64,000 nt of DNA from Silene conica (GCA_029255685.2 CM055312.2:81350369-81414368), one strand, 5' to 3'; counted from the stretch's first letter, positions 11,563 to 22,700 are shown. Notes: generated from the letters alone by a model not told the origin. Made by a program: numbers and translations.

Positions 11563-11790
11563 GTTGATGATGAATGTAATTTATGTATATTGCAATAATG
11601 GTAGATGTATACAAGACAATTTATACTAATATTACAAGATATGCTAATCCTATAAATAAGCTAACAATCTTATTAAAGAGCAACTAATTGCATAAAGTTA
11701 GGAAAGAAGGATAATACAAATATACACAAAATAAGAATAAAATAATAAAGATATGGAGCTTGAACGTAGGATTATGCGGTTTCCTTAACA
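11563..11790 (-). mobile_element. 3' LTR of decayed Ty1/copia element
   Basis: Read on the minus strand, the LTR begins TGTTAAGG at 11790, directly after a purine tract (TGGGGAT, 11791-11797). It ends near ...ATTCATCA at about 11563. It sits directly downstream of the copia RNase H fragment, as a 3' LTR should. The left boundary is approximate. Confidence 0.5.
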
Positions 11791-11799
11791 ATCCCCAAC

Positions 11800-12891
11800 A
11801 AGACGGACATGCCATTGAAAGTCCGATCGTGGAAAGAAGAGCTTCAAATCTAGGACGAGGTAGCGGCTTGGTAAGTAAATCGGCGAGTTGATCATTGCCA
11901 CTAATATGAGCTATGCGTAGAGTACCATTTTGAACATGTGTGCGAACAAAGTGGAAAGCCAGTGCAATATGTTCCATTCGCTAGTGAAAAATGGGGTTAG
12001 CGAAATAATGTGTAGCACTGATATTGTCGCAATAGATCGCATGACGTTCTTTAAAAGTAATGCCAAGTTCGGATAAAAAAGAATTGATCCACATTAGTTT
12101 AGAGGTTACATTAGCAATAACCCGAAACTTGGCTTCGGTAGATGAGAGTGCAACAACTTTCTGTTTTTGTGAGGCCCAAGCAATCGGATTTTTACCCAAG
12201 TAAACCAGGCAGCCAGTAGTCGTCAAATCGTTGTCCTTGTCCCCAGCCCGATCAGCGCCACTGAAGGCATGTAGTTGGAAAGGTTTTGCACGGTGAAGTT
12301 GAAGACCAAGATGCATCGTACCATGGAGATAGCGAAGCAAGTGTGTAAGTGCGAGCCAGTGTTGTTGTTATGAGTTCTACATAAATTGAGCGAGACGATT
12401 AACTGAGTAGGAGATGTCCAGTCATGTCAGAGAAAGATATTAAAGGGTACCAACAGTAGATCAATAGTCTTTGGAGTCGCAGGGGGTGTATTTGTTTCCG
12501 GGGAAAAAATGGATAGGGTGACCATAGGTATGGACGAGGGCTTGCACTCAAGCATGTTGTGGCGGTATAATAGATCGTAAATATACTTGGTTTGTGGTAA
12601 GAGGAGACCATGACGATTAAGCGTGCTCTCGACACCCAGAAAATAAAAGAGGGTGATGAGATCTTTGAGGGAAAATTTGGTTGAAAACTAAGTGATAATA
12701 TTGGTGAGGAGGGTGTGGGACGGACCGTTGACAAGAATGTCATCGACATAGACAAGCACATAAAGGACTTGATTGTGGGTAGTGTAAATAAATAGAGACG
12801 GGTCAGGAAGGGAGACACGATGTCCCAATCCTCCCAGCCACAACATCAACAACCTCAATGTAATACCTAAGAATCTGCTCACCATAACCAT
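11800..12891 (-). pseudogene. Ty1/copia reverse transcriptase - RNase H fragment
   Basis: Minus-strand frames give the C-terminal third of a copia Pol. The RT catalytic motif is in LYVLVYVDDILV at about 12740-12780. The VESTLNRHGLLLPQTKYI stretch is near 12600. RNase H has LRYLHGTMHLGLQL, GCLVYLGKNPIAWASQKQ and ALSSTEAKFR near 12150-12340, then IYCDN. The tail (HISGNDQLADLLTKPLP) is near 11870-11920. Frames break near 12690, 12400-12480 and 11978. Gag, protease and integrase are absent, and the right end is truncated near 12891. It is dead and older than the copia element at 51-63 kb. Confidence 0.85.
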
Positions 12892-13470
12892 GGATCATCA
12901 CAGATTCACAGTAATACACTACAAGCGTCAGTTACTGTATAGCAATATCGTCACTACTAAAATCAAGAACAAGTATAACAATCTCAAAGCACAACATGCT
13001 GATATCACCAATAACCAAGATCATTAATGTGTACATCCCCTCTGCGGCGGGAACCACGAAGGGCGATCATAGGATTGAGAGCCATTTCCCATCAATGGTC
13101 CTAAACATATGTTCCAATCTCATCTCATAAACTACTTGTGATATCTGTCTTACAACATAACAATAACATCGTCACGATCACATAACAGATAATTGAGTAG
13201 GAAAAACCCTACCTCAAGGCAAATCATACAAGCAAAGGGCACAGATCTGAACGAGTTCTACCGCTGTTCTTCTACAAAATCTCCTCCTAAGATAACATGT
13301 AACTTATTACTAACAGCCATTACAAGCATAATTTATCTCAATACATACTAACTAGTGAATACGATACTTACTTGACGACGAGTTCGCCTAACTTTCCTTT
13401 ATTATTATTCATCTCTTATTTACATTGCTTTAATTATTCTTTGATTAGGTATACGACTAAATCCCGATCA
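12892..13470. other. probable LTR or leader of a Ty3/gypsy element
   Basis: No ORF. The stretch ends in GATCA at 13470, just before a primer-binding site, so at least its right part should be the 5' LTR of a gypsy element. The left end of that LTR is not found. Confidence 0.35.
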
Positions 13471-13475
13471 AATTT

Positions 13476-13491
13476 TGGCGCCGTTGCCGGG
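13476..13491 (+). other. Ty3/gypsy primer-binding site (tRNA-Asp type)
   Basis: TGGCGCCGTTGCCGGG matches the primer-binding site usual in plant Athila/Tat gypsy elements, complementary to the 3' end of tRNA-Asp. It marks the start of the internal region later split by the solo LTR at 13566. Confidence 0.75.
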
Positions 13492-14519
13492 TGACAACTT
13501 TTATTTATTTGTTTTCCTTTTAGTTTGTCTCTGATCTCAGGGAGCCCTAGTTCCTTGAGACCATTTGTAACACCCCGTATTTTATAATAATATTTTATTA
13601 TAAAAGTGTTTTATTAAATTAATTATTTCGAAGTTTATTAATGAGTTTTGGAAATATATATTTATAGCTTCTGTTCTCTATTTAATTATTTCCTCGTTTT
13701 GATCTACTTTTGGATGGGTTAAAACGTCCGTGCAATATTTGATTATTTTAATTTAATATTTACTTTTCTATTTCAAGTTCTCCTTACGTTTTAGTATGAC
13801 TCAATCAGATTTGTAATCAGATAATCCATTGTATGAGCTAATGGACCAAAAGCCCATTAGTTAATCTCCTTATAAATAGATTTTAACCTAGCAAGCAACT
13901 AGGTCAAAATTCTTGTTTTGTGCGTGAAAGCATTGCCGCGCCCCTCTTCTTCAACTTCTCTCTCTCTTTTCTCCCTTTGACTTCATTGTTGAATATCTTT
14001 TATTCTTCAAAACTCAAAGATAAATTATATTTTCACAATCCTTGCTCTTACCTCTACAATATAATCTATTCAAAATATTTTATTGGGAATTATTTGTATG
14101 GACCTTTAGACCTACGTTTTGGGTCTCTTGTTTTGTGGGTAAAGAAGAAGATGTCTTTCCCTTTGACGTTTTCGAAAGGGTTATTGTTTCGTACAATTTC
14201 TATCACAAGGATTTGGATTTCCGCTTTCTTTAAAGTTGATTTTTGGGGTTATTGACACGTGTCGGAGACAAGACTTTGTTGGTCGTATTCTTTATGAAGG
14301 TTTTCAATAATTGCAAAGAGGTAACTAGGTGTTTCTCTTTTAATTGTGTTTATGCCAATTGATGTGATTAATATGATTTAATGATTGTTTGTACGATTAG
14401 TACATGTTTGATTATTTATTGTCATGAATTAATTGTGCTTCATATATTTATGTATGTCTTATTATCTTAATTATGGATTATAATATGTTAATAAGTCGTT
14501 ATGGGTGTCGTGCGCACAA

Positions 14520-14968
14520 CTAGGGTTCGCGAGGAAAACCCTAGATGACGACACGGCTATTGGACAAGAGTGTTACTCAAGGTTATAGTGAAGTATGTGT
14601 AACCTTGAAAATATGATTCAAGGTTATAGCTGAACTAGTACAACCTTGAGTACGACTCAAAGTTATGGCTGAAGAGGTATAACCTTAAGTGCGAGTCAAA
14701 GTTATAGCCGATGTTAATATAACTTTGGGTTGCGAGTTAAAGTTATAGCTGAAGCTAATATAACTTTGAACTACGAGTTAAAGTTGTAGCTGAGTCTAAC
14801 GTAAACCTGAGGTATGACTCAAGGTTATGGTTGGTGCTAGTATAACTTTAGGTTCGTGTCAAGGTTTGGCTAAGGTTACTATAACCTCAAGCCATATGTG
14901 GAAGTTATAGTTGAGGTCAGTATAACCTCGCATCCATTACTTATGTTATAGCTAAGTTACTATAACTT
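14520..14968 (+). repeat. array of about ten AAGGTTATAGCT hairpins in solo LTR 2
   Basis: A perfect CTAGGGTT/AACCCTAG stem (14520-14544) is followed by about ten tandem units of 35-60 bp. Units 1 and 2 (14577-14608 and 14618-14649) have perfect TCAAGGTT/AACCTTGA stems. Units 4 and 5 (14696-14729 and 14736-14769) instead pair TCAAAGTTAT or TTAAAGTTAT with ATAACTTTGG or ATAACTTTGA. The loop is usually AGCTGAA-like. Later units (to 14968) keep GTTATAG...TATAAC with mismatches. Confidence 0.8.
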
Positions 14969-15256
14969 TGGTTGTTTATACTTGATTCACATGTTGAGTT
15001 GTGTTCAGTGATTTTATAATATTGTGTTTGCATATGTCGTTGGATACTTCTATGCATTTGATATTAGGACAGTCTGTTATGATGTTCTACTGGGTTGAGT
15101 CGTGATGGTATTCACGCATGTTAGTACAGTCAGTTATACTGTGCATTGTTGTTTGCTAGTTTGAATAGATGACGGTAGTATCAGTTATATACTATCGGAA
15201 TGAACTAACGCCACCCATTGATTTGGGATTTATTTTGGTCTATGTTCGGGATTGGT

Positions 15257-15490
15257 CGGAGGCAGTGGTTATACGCTCCGGTCCCCGTGTGTCGTTCGGT
15301 GTACAGTTATTGCATCGAGAGGTCTGGCCAGGTCTTAGACATATAGGCAATGGTTATACGCTATACATAGTACCGTGGAGGCAGTGGTGATACGCTCCAC
15401 ACCGATGGAGGCAGTGGTGATACGCTCCGTCAGTCAGAGGCAGTGGTGATACGCTCTGACAAGTTAGAGGCAGTGGTGATACGCTCTAAC
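15257..15490 (+). repeat. six hairpins with constant loop and covarying stems
   Basis: A 16-bp core GGCAGTGGTGATACGC (the first two copies have TTATACGC) occurs at 15261, 15346, 15380, 15410, 15439 and 15469. The flanks are complementary and differ each time: CGGA/TCCG, TATA/TATA, GTGGA/TCCAC, GATGGA/TCCGTC (one G-T pair), GTCAGA/TCTGAC and GTTAGA/TCTAAC. The last four units are 29-30 bp apart. Confidence 0.9.
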
Positions 15491-16190
15491 GGGCGTTCGC
15501 TCTATTCGCTATGCTTTGATGATAGCTTCGTGCCTTCTGTTGCAATGGATTGTGTGTCACCATATTCGCTACGCTTTATTGCTAGCATTGTGCCTTATGT
15601 TACTATGAGTCGTGAGTTACTTAAGTTGTAAATGTTCATGGTCTAGTGGTCGCATATGGTCTAGGTTCGTTTGGTTTCATTCGTTTGGTGTCGAGAATAT
15701 CATGGTATGGTAAGTTTGCTTTCATGTCATGTTGTGTCGTAACCTCACATGATCGTCGTAGTATGTCTTCAGATAACGGTAAGTTTGATTGGACTTTCAT
15801 GAGTATAGATGATCTCACATGTTCACTTGTTTTGCATTTCAATTGTTATTGATTGTTGGTTACATTCAATTGTTGTAAACATGACTGGGAGAGCATCTAG
15901 TTACTCCCGACTGATTGTCGACCCCCTTCTCAGGTTGTTCAGGTTGTTGCTGTTTGGTTGATGCTTGCTTGGGGAATGTGCGAAGCGAGCTTAATAAATT
16001 GTTTAGGACCTTTGCTTTAAGTTTTTAAGAACCTTTGAATAATGTATTAGTTTGGTTTTCGATTTGAGTATCGATCCGGATTTGGGTAAGGTGTTTCCGC
16101 CACCTTAACCCAGTTATCATTGAGTTACACTCTGATATTCATTTATATTATGTTTTTCCTTTGTTTTATAATCCGGGTTGTTACACCATT

Positions 16191-16555
16191 TCTCATGACG
16201 ATTACCGTAAGTTTTTCACAGGAGGCAGAGGAATCTTTTGGTGCTTATATATACATGTTTGAAGAATGGTTAAATACTTTACACCGTGGTAATATGTCTA
16301 GCCTTCAAATTTGTTTTTCTATTATCCACGGTGTCAATGAGCCAACTCAAGCCTACTTACACTCAATCGGTAAGGGTCAACCTATCAATGAAATCTTAGT
16401 CTTTGATTGGTTTGTTTTTGAGTCAAAGCAAACCACTTTTTTCTCACTAACATCACCTTCCATAAATTACCAACTCACTAACCTACAGTTCCCAAAACTT
16501 TCATTTCCCAACGAATCATTCTACCTTAATTACATACGAGGGGCAAATCCTTGAA
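16191..16555 (+). pseudogene. Ty3/gypsy gag remnant
   Basis: The frame downstream of the solo LTR reads SFSQEAEESFGAYIYMFEEW, then HRGNMSSLQICFSIIHGVN and a tail ending NYIRGANP. The first part resembles the conserved gag segment of plant Athila/Tat elements (an F..E..ESL.EAW.RFK-type stretch followed by a YxGL region). It is about 120 codons long and truncated. With the PBS at 13476 it belongs to one older element split by solo LTR 2. Confidence 0.5.
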
Positions 16556-18730
16556 ATTATCATATACCTCAAAGGTGATCACCATAGTTCATTAATTAAC
16601 AACATCTTTGTCTAATTATTAGTCAAACTTTCTTTAGACCTCTAAGCCGACAAAGTTTTTTTCAATCTATATGATTGCACTTCACTTAATCCATCAATGT
16701 CCAAAGGCGCCATCTTAAAAGGGGTTTCCTAGGGTTTCATTGCTAATTCCACCAAAACCGAAAGGCTGAAATTTGGACCAATTCCTTAAAGGTCACATCG
16801 TAAATTCTCACCACGAACTATCCTCGTTCCTCAATTGTACAGTCTTTACTTAAGTCAAATGTATCCTCAAGTGTTACGTAGTACTAATTTACTTCACTCA
16901 ACCATTCGTCATTACTAGCATCCCAAACACATTATTCTTCTCAATTCATTTTATGCCTTCTAGTATCTCATTTTACTCCATAAGCGGGCTTTTCAATCCT
17001 CCAATTCCCACAACTCAAGTATGGTTCCCAATGATAGAAATCGAATTTCAGAATAATAGCCCATATCTCATATGAGTTTAATTATTTAAGTTTAGTCATA
17101 CAACTTAATTTGATCTTATGCAAGCATAATGATTACATAAGAATGAAGGAAGGTCCTTACATTGGTTTTAAAAGGTTTATCCTCAATTAGTCTCTTACTA
17201 ATCGAGTCTTGTAAAACCGAAATACCCTTATAACGATCTAACACAAAATCGTCTTTAAAAGAAACCTATCAAGGACCCGTCTCAAAAGCTAAAAACAATT
17301 TGTTACTAGAAATTGTAATTAACGAACCTAAAAATTATAATAATATTACACTTAATATTATTATTTTGTGGGATATGATTTTATTTCTCTCTAAACATTT
17401 TTTAGAGAGATGAAACACAAAGTTTTTATCTCATAAAACTAAGTGGAAGAAATGAACGAATAACAATGAGAAAATAATCCTCTTATTTCTCCTAAGGAGG
17501 GCCCGCCAAAAGCATAACCAAAGGCCTATGCATGCTCTTCCAATTTTTGGTCAATGCATGATATTATCTCATTTGTACAAGTGTAAGACTACACAATAAA
17601 ATAAGATAATCACCATATTCACTTGCCCTTCATTTTACATGGTCCATAACAACATAAAATGGACTTCATTTTATATTGGTCAATTGTATAAAATTGTAAC
17701 ATGTCACACATGTCACATAACACATGAGACAATGTGTCGTTTATGCAATTTTAACTCCTTAAAATTCATAATTCACAACATTTAAATAATTCCACTAGTA
17801 ATTCATAATTATTATCTTATAAAAATGTGGTATCATAATTTTATTACAACTATTTGTAATTATGATCGACCGTATTCATTCTCAATTTAATTGTTTCGTA
17901 AACAATTAATAAAACCAAGTAATAAAACAATTTTTATCACTTTGACAATTATTATTATAATCCCATTATAATAATACACGTCACATAAAACCATTTCCAA
18001 TTTCGAGGTATTAATTAATCCGTAACCATATACGATCAATTAAATAATCTATTGAGACAAAATTCCCTAAAGATATAACATTAAGGGATCAACTGATCAC
18101 CACCATCATATGACGATAATGTCAAACTCTAGACAGCCAATCATTATCGATAAATGTTGATCAGTCAACTTTAAAAGAGTAACATATCCAATAATTGTGT
18201 TTCATTAAATGAGATTTAAATATGTGATCACAATATTGTCGAGGACACAACCTCTAACACCCAAGATTAAGTTCCATCGAACATCACACATACAACTCAA
18301 CATTAAACTAAGAATTTCATCAACCAATTTCACTCTTCCAATTGGATCAACAACTAAACACCTGGATCACCAAGACACGTCCTACTACACTTCTTAGGCT
18401 TTCCCAAATATCAACACTTCTTAGAACAAGGCTAGGGGTTATCCTCGAACATGTTCCTCCAGATCCAACTAAGGGTGGGTTATCTACAAGGCACCTCAGG
18501 GAAACGAGCAATGGGGATAAGTCGGGAAAGCATGAAGATATCGTCCAAAGTAATACCAACGGAGGTTCGCTGAAAATAAGACATTGGCTATCATAAGGGG
18601 TACATCCGTATAAGAAGATGAACATGAGAATACTTCTCCACAGGGTAAGGATACCGAAGTCTCTTTGCAGACAGAGGATTTAAGATTGATTTTGTCGGAG
18701 AACTTAGGTTGAAAAGAAGGATTAAGAACC
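16556..18730. other. non-coding DNA, unresolved retroelement debris
   Basis: No convincing gene. 16556-16900 may continue the gypsy remnant. 17400-18200 is AT-rich with LTR-like character (CATGTCACACATGTCACATA near 17700), but I could not match ends or duplications. 18380-18600 looks like coding debris in no stable frame. Confidence 0.4.
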
Positions 18731-18739
18731 TTTAGTATT

Positions 18740-19836
18740 GAACCAAATAAATAAGGTATGTAGAGTCATTAACCGTGAACATATCTGTGATGTCGGGGTT
18801 GGCCACGACCTTAGCTCTGCTCATCACATAGATCGTACTCTTGGGTTTCTGCTTCTTGACAACAGAGGCGCCGGTAGCAACTCTACCAACAACATTAGTC
18901 CTCTCAGGACACTCGAAGGAACGGCGCCCGATCTTCTTGCAGATGAAATAGGTAAAAAGATTCTTCTTACAATCGAATCCTGAATGACGATCCTTGCGAC
19001 AACGATGACACTTGCCGAAATTGGTTGGATTGTGGACAAAGTTTCGAACATTTGGATCTTCATCTCTCTCAAACTTCCTCTTTTAAGAAATTGGAGGAGC
19101 ACAAGTAGGAACGTACGACCTCTTCCCCTGGTAGTGAGTCCGTAGGGGGGCGAAAGTGGAAGAAACTCTAGCATTATCATCCATGGCCTTGATAGACCCC
19201 TCTACCCGATGACATCATCGTACACGTCTACAAAGGAAGTCAAATCTCATTGAACCATACTCTCGACTCTAGGGTTGAGCTTACTCCGATAAAAGTAGAC
19301 TCTTTCTTCTTCTTCCTTGACAAAATGCGAAGCAAAGTGAGCTAGCTGATTAAACCTATCAGTGTAGGCCTGACCCGACAACTTGCCTTGTCGAAACTCC
19401 ACAAATTCCTTTAGTCTTTGAGCGCGTAGTTCCTATGGGTAAAAACGGGTCTCCACCAAATCTTGAAACTATCACAGTCAAAGAGAGGATCTAGAAAAAC
19501 AGTCGGGCTTGCCATGCTCCACCACCTGTCAGCCTCGAGCATTAGAAAATGGGACGCTAGTCCCATTTTATCTTCTGTAGCAACAACATAACGAGAGAAA
19601 TTTCGCTTCATGTCTCTAAACCACTTAGATAGAGCTATAGGATCCGCTTCGCCACCATAGGTCTTCACACCAGCACGTGACATCTGACTCGCAATCCATG
19701 AAAAACCATTGGGACGGTTATCTTCATAACCTAAACGTGGTGGTGGAGGAGGACGATCATCTTGCACCCGCTGGTTCTTCAGCACTTGTAGAAGAGCTTG
19801 CATTATGGTATTCTTTGCCTCCGACGGTCGCACCAT
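18740..19836 (-). pseudogene. Ty3/gypsy gag and start of protease, decayed
   Basis: The minus-strand reading starts at 19836 with a gag capsid region (GVKTYGGEADPIALSKWFRD, DKMGLASHFLMLEADRWW). It continues after a frame break at 19411 with EFRQGKLSGQAYTDRFNQLA and VYFYRSKLNPRVESM. A CX2CX4HX4C zinc knuckle (CHRCRKDRHSGFDC) lies at about 18973-19014. Further left, RAKVVANPDITDMFTVN resembles the segment before a gypsy protease, and the reading then stops near 18740. Integrase and RT are missing. Several stops and shifts make it inactive. Domain order and the retropepsin-side motif fit a chromovirus-type Ty3/gypsy element. Confidence 0.75.
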
Positions 19837-20005
19837 TCTTCAAAATAGAACACAATGGTTAGACCTAACATCTAGCAATCACAAGTAGACTACCAACCTA
19901 AGTCCTCAATTCTACCCCATCTCTCGTTTATTATTTGGAGTTTTGGTCAAGTTGAGTTTGGGGATCACATGAGTGCATTAGGAGCGATAACACTCGATTA
20001 CCAAT

Positions 20006-20349
20006 TGTCACACTCACTCACACCCCGGGTCAAACTTAGGACCAAAAATATTATTCACGGTAGCTCTCTAGACTATGTACATGGCCCACAAACCAACACA
20101 GGTCATTTCCAACACATTTTATCCCTACTCATGCGCATCTCGGGAACCTTCCCATGAGATCACCCATCCTAAGCCTACCCCAGCCAAGCATTCTTAACTG
20201 CGGAGTTCTTTCGCATGGATAACCAGAAAAGAAAGTGCACTTTGTTGATATGAGTAGTACTTTCAATCTTTTTAAGCACTAGTCAGATTTTAAGCGTATC
20301 AATAGACCTCTTCAAGGGGTTACCCTACCCGAATAATGTATTCGGTTCA
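20006..20349 (-). mobile_element. 5' LTR of the gypsy element, with 5S-like segment
   Basis: On the minus strand this lies directly upstream of gag. It begins near TGAACCGAATAC (20349) and ends ...GTGTGACA (20006). It is followed by TGGTAATCGAGTG (20003-19991), an imperfect version of the Met-tRNA primer-binding site. The left boundary is firm and the right one is inferred from a CA. A MITE of the 20361 cluster begins 11 bp away. Confidence 0.55.
20134..20218 (-). repeat. 5S rRNA-derived segment inside LTR
   Basis: The minus strand carries AGAACTCCGCAGTTAAGAAT, GCTTGGC and TTAGGATGGGTGATCTCATG followed by GGAAGGTTCCCGAG. In order these match plant 5S rRNA from about residue 45 to 110, covering the internal pol III promoter (box A, intermediate element, box C). 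Both 5' and 3' ends of 5S are missing and several bases differ, so it is not a 5S gene. Confidence 0.75.
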
Positions 20350-20357
20350 ATGGAGTA

Positions 20358-20760
20358 TTAGACTATCCCCAAGCAAGGTCGCCAAGGAGGTCGCTACCTT
20401 GTTAGGTCAAGGTAATTACGTAATTAAGACACTAATTTTGGTGACTTTGCATTAATTTTGGTGACTTTGAAATTCTCGAGGTCAATTTGTGACCCTGAAA
20501 TCAGTTGGTGACCTTCTTGGTGACCTATGAGATGTCAAAGTGTTATTGGATTATTACATTATTTGGTGGGGTAAAGAATGTAGTAAATGATTGGAAATGT
20601 TGATTAGTGGAAAATGATTGGGTTGATGCCCCCTAAGTCGTGACCTTCTGCTTGTGAGGGTGAAAGTGAGTTGAAAGTGTGTCAAGATAATTAAGGTGAG
20701 ATTAAAAGTAAAAATGTTGGTGACCCAATTAGTGCGACCTTCAGCTTGGCGATGGTCTTA
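20358..20760 (+). mobile_element. MITE M1, TSD TTA
   Basis: The element spans 20361-20757 (397 bp), opening GACTATCCCCAAGC and closing GCTTGGCGATGGTC. TTA flanks both sides (20358-20360, 20758-20760). It is the same family as 10868-11546 and is Tourist-like. No ORF. Confidence 0.8.
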
Positions 20761-20770
20761 CAGGTGGTGT

Positions 20771-21185
20771 GGCCATCCCCAAGCAAGGTCGTTAAGGAGG
20801 TCGGGACCTTGTTGGGTCACGGTAATTGCGCAATTAAGACACTAATTTTGGTGATCTTGTGTTAATTTTGGTGACCCTGAAATTTCCGAGGTCAATTTGT
20901 GATCCTGAAATCAATTGATGACCTTCTCGCTGACCTCCTTGGTGTCCAAATCTGAGTGCTTGGTGTCTTAGACTATTAATACAACCAAAAAAAGTACAAA
21001 TGTCAATAATTTTAAATGTTGGAAATTGGACAATGAATGGAAAATAATTGGGTTGATGACTTAGGCCGTGACCTTCTACTTGAGAGGGTGAAAATGAGTT
21101 GAAAGTGGGTCAAGATAATTATAGTGAGATTAACAGCTAAAACGTTGGTGACCGAGTTAGCATGACATACAACTTGGGGATGGTC
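20771..21185 (+). mobile_element. MITE M2
   Basis: Same family and orientation as M1, 415 bp, opening GGCCATCCCCAAGCAAGGTC and closing CTTGGGGATGGTC. Its right end runs straight into the left end of M3, so no target duplication can be read. Confidence 0.75.
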
Positions 21186-21988
21186 CCCAAGCAGAAGGTC
21201 GCACTTATCAGGTCACCAACATTTTTATTTTTAATCTCACCTTAATTATCTTGACTCATTTTCAACCAACTTTCACCCTAGCTCCCAAGCAAAATGTCAC
21301 GACTTAGACCATCTCCAAGCAAGGTTGCCAATGAGGTCGCGACCTTGTTGGGTCACAGTAATTACGTAATTAAGACATTAATTTTGGTGACCTTGTATTA
21401 ATTTGGGTGACCTTGAAGTTTTCAAGGTCAATTTATGACCCTGAAATCAGTTGGTGACCTTTGACATGTCAGAGTGTTATTGACTTATTACATTATTTAG
21501 CGGGGTGGAGAATGTAGTAAATGATTGGGAAAGTTGAAAATGTAAAATGAGTGAAAAATGATTGGGTTGATACTCCTAAGTCGTGAACTTCTGCTTGGTT
21601 GGCTGAAAGTGGGTTAAAAGTGGGTCAATATAATTAAGGTGAGATTAAGACTAAAAATGTTGGTGAACCGATTAGTGCAACTTTCTGCTAGGGGATGGTC
21701 TTAGGGGCATCAACAAAATCATTTTCAACTCAAATTTCCATTTATCAACATTTTCAATCATTTACTACATTCGCTAATCCCACCAAATAATGTAATAAGC
21801 CAATAACATTTTGACACGTTAAAGGTCGCCGAGAAGGTCACCCACTGATTTCAGGGTCACAGATTTACCTCAAAAAGTTTCAAGGTCACCAAAATTTATA
21901 CAATATCACCAAAATTAGTGTCTTAGTTATGTAATTACCGTGACCAAACAAGGTCACGACGTTCTTGGTGACTTTGCTTGGGGATGGT
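21183..21988 (-). mobile_element. MITE M3, inverted, interrupted by M4
   Basis: Halves at 21183-21306 and 21704-21988 join into one inverted copy of the family. M1 in reverse has the same continuous sequence (...CACGACTTA then GGGGCATCAAC...). The break is exactly where M4 sits with its TTA duplication. The outer right end is GCTTGGGGATGGT. Confidence 0.8.
21304..21703 (+). mobile_element. MITE M4, nested inside M3, TSD TTA
   Basis: The element spans 21307-21700 (394 bp), from GACCATCTCCAAGC to GCTAGGGGATGGTC. TTA flanks both sides (21304-21306, 21701-21703). It inserted into another copy of its own family. Confidence 0.85.
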
Positions 21989-21989
21989 A

Positions 21990-22700
21990 AGAGATTTTTT
22001 TTAATTTTTTTTAAAAAAAAATTTAAGCTGGGTTTTAGGGTCGGGTTCGGATCCAGTAAATGAGACCCAGACCCGAACCCGAAATGTTTATGCACGACCC
22101 ATATCCAACCCATACCCAATGAATTCCAAAAATTCAGACTCATACCCTACCCATTAGAGTCCAACCCTAAGGATATTGGTCGGGTCCCCGCCCTGCTGCC
22201 ACCGTTGGGGATGATATGGTGTACATATTACATACATTACACATTTGCATTCTTGTAGCATAAAAACTCAATTTATTAATCCCATAGGATCTAATTGTGT
22301 TTGCAAATATTGACGGATTTGGGGAGGGAAAGGGTGGACAAATGTCATCACATGACCTAAAAATTTTAGTTATATGCAGAAGTTGGTACTCTTTGTTCGT
22401 AATGTACTGATATTGGGTAGTGGTAAGTGTAGAAAAATGATAGCTCATAGAATTAAGTTCGGACAAACGTCTTACCTAAACTTTTTCATTTTTATTTTAC
22501 TAATCAGTTTTATCTTTCTTTAGGAGACTTATTAAAAAAAGTTTGGTGAGGATACTATACTTAATTCAAAGTAATAAAAAAAAGAAGTTAGGCAAAAATA
22601 CTATACTTAATTAAAAGTAATAAAGAGAAATATAATCGAGTACACTAACTACTCAATGATGCATGACCTTGGAGGACACACCACACTTAATATGCACCCT
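21990..22700. other. non-coding DNA
   Basis: 22010-22190 has GGGTCGGGTTCGG and repeated CCCGACCC/ACCCGAACCC words, typical of low-complexity transposon interiors. The rest is AT-rich. No gene is seen. Confidence 0.45.

Larger units (their letters stand above)
13561..16190 (+). mobile_element. solo LTR 2 (gypsy type) with TSD CCATT
   Basis: The LTR spans 13566-16185 (2,620 bp). It begins TGTAACACCCCG and ends GGGTTGTTACA, giving a perfect 7-bp terminal inverted repeat. CCATT at 13561-13565 and 16186-16190 is the target duplication. The TGTAACACCCC start and the length fit plant chromovirus (Tekay/Del) LTRs. A TATA-like TTATAAATAG lies near 13870. Inside are two hairpin arrays, at 14520-14968 and 15257-15490. 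It inserted into the leader/gag region of an older gypsy element. Confidence 0.9.

Noticed and set aside
14053..14255. Small ORFs in solo LTR 2
   Set aside because: They lie in LTR leader sequence, are not conserved with any known protein, and are bounded by the hairpin arrays.
13566..16185. A complete retrotransposon
   Set aside because: The flanking CCATT duplication encloses only LTR sequence. No PBS, PPT or coding domain lies inside, so it is a solo LTR.
18824..19180. A 118-codon minus-strand ORF
   Set aside because: It is a frame-shifted reading of the gypsy gag. The zinc knuckle is in another frame.
20134..20218. A functional 5S rRNA gene
   Set aside because: Both ends of the 5S sequence are missing and several conserved bases differ. 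It lies inside an LTR.
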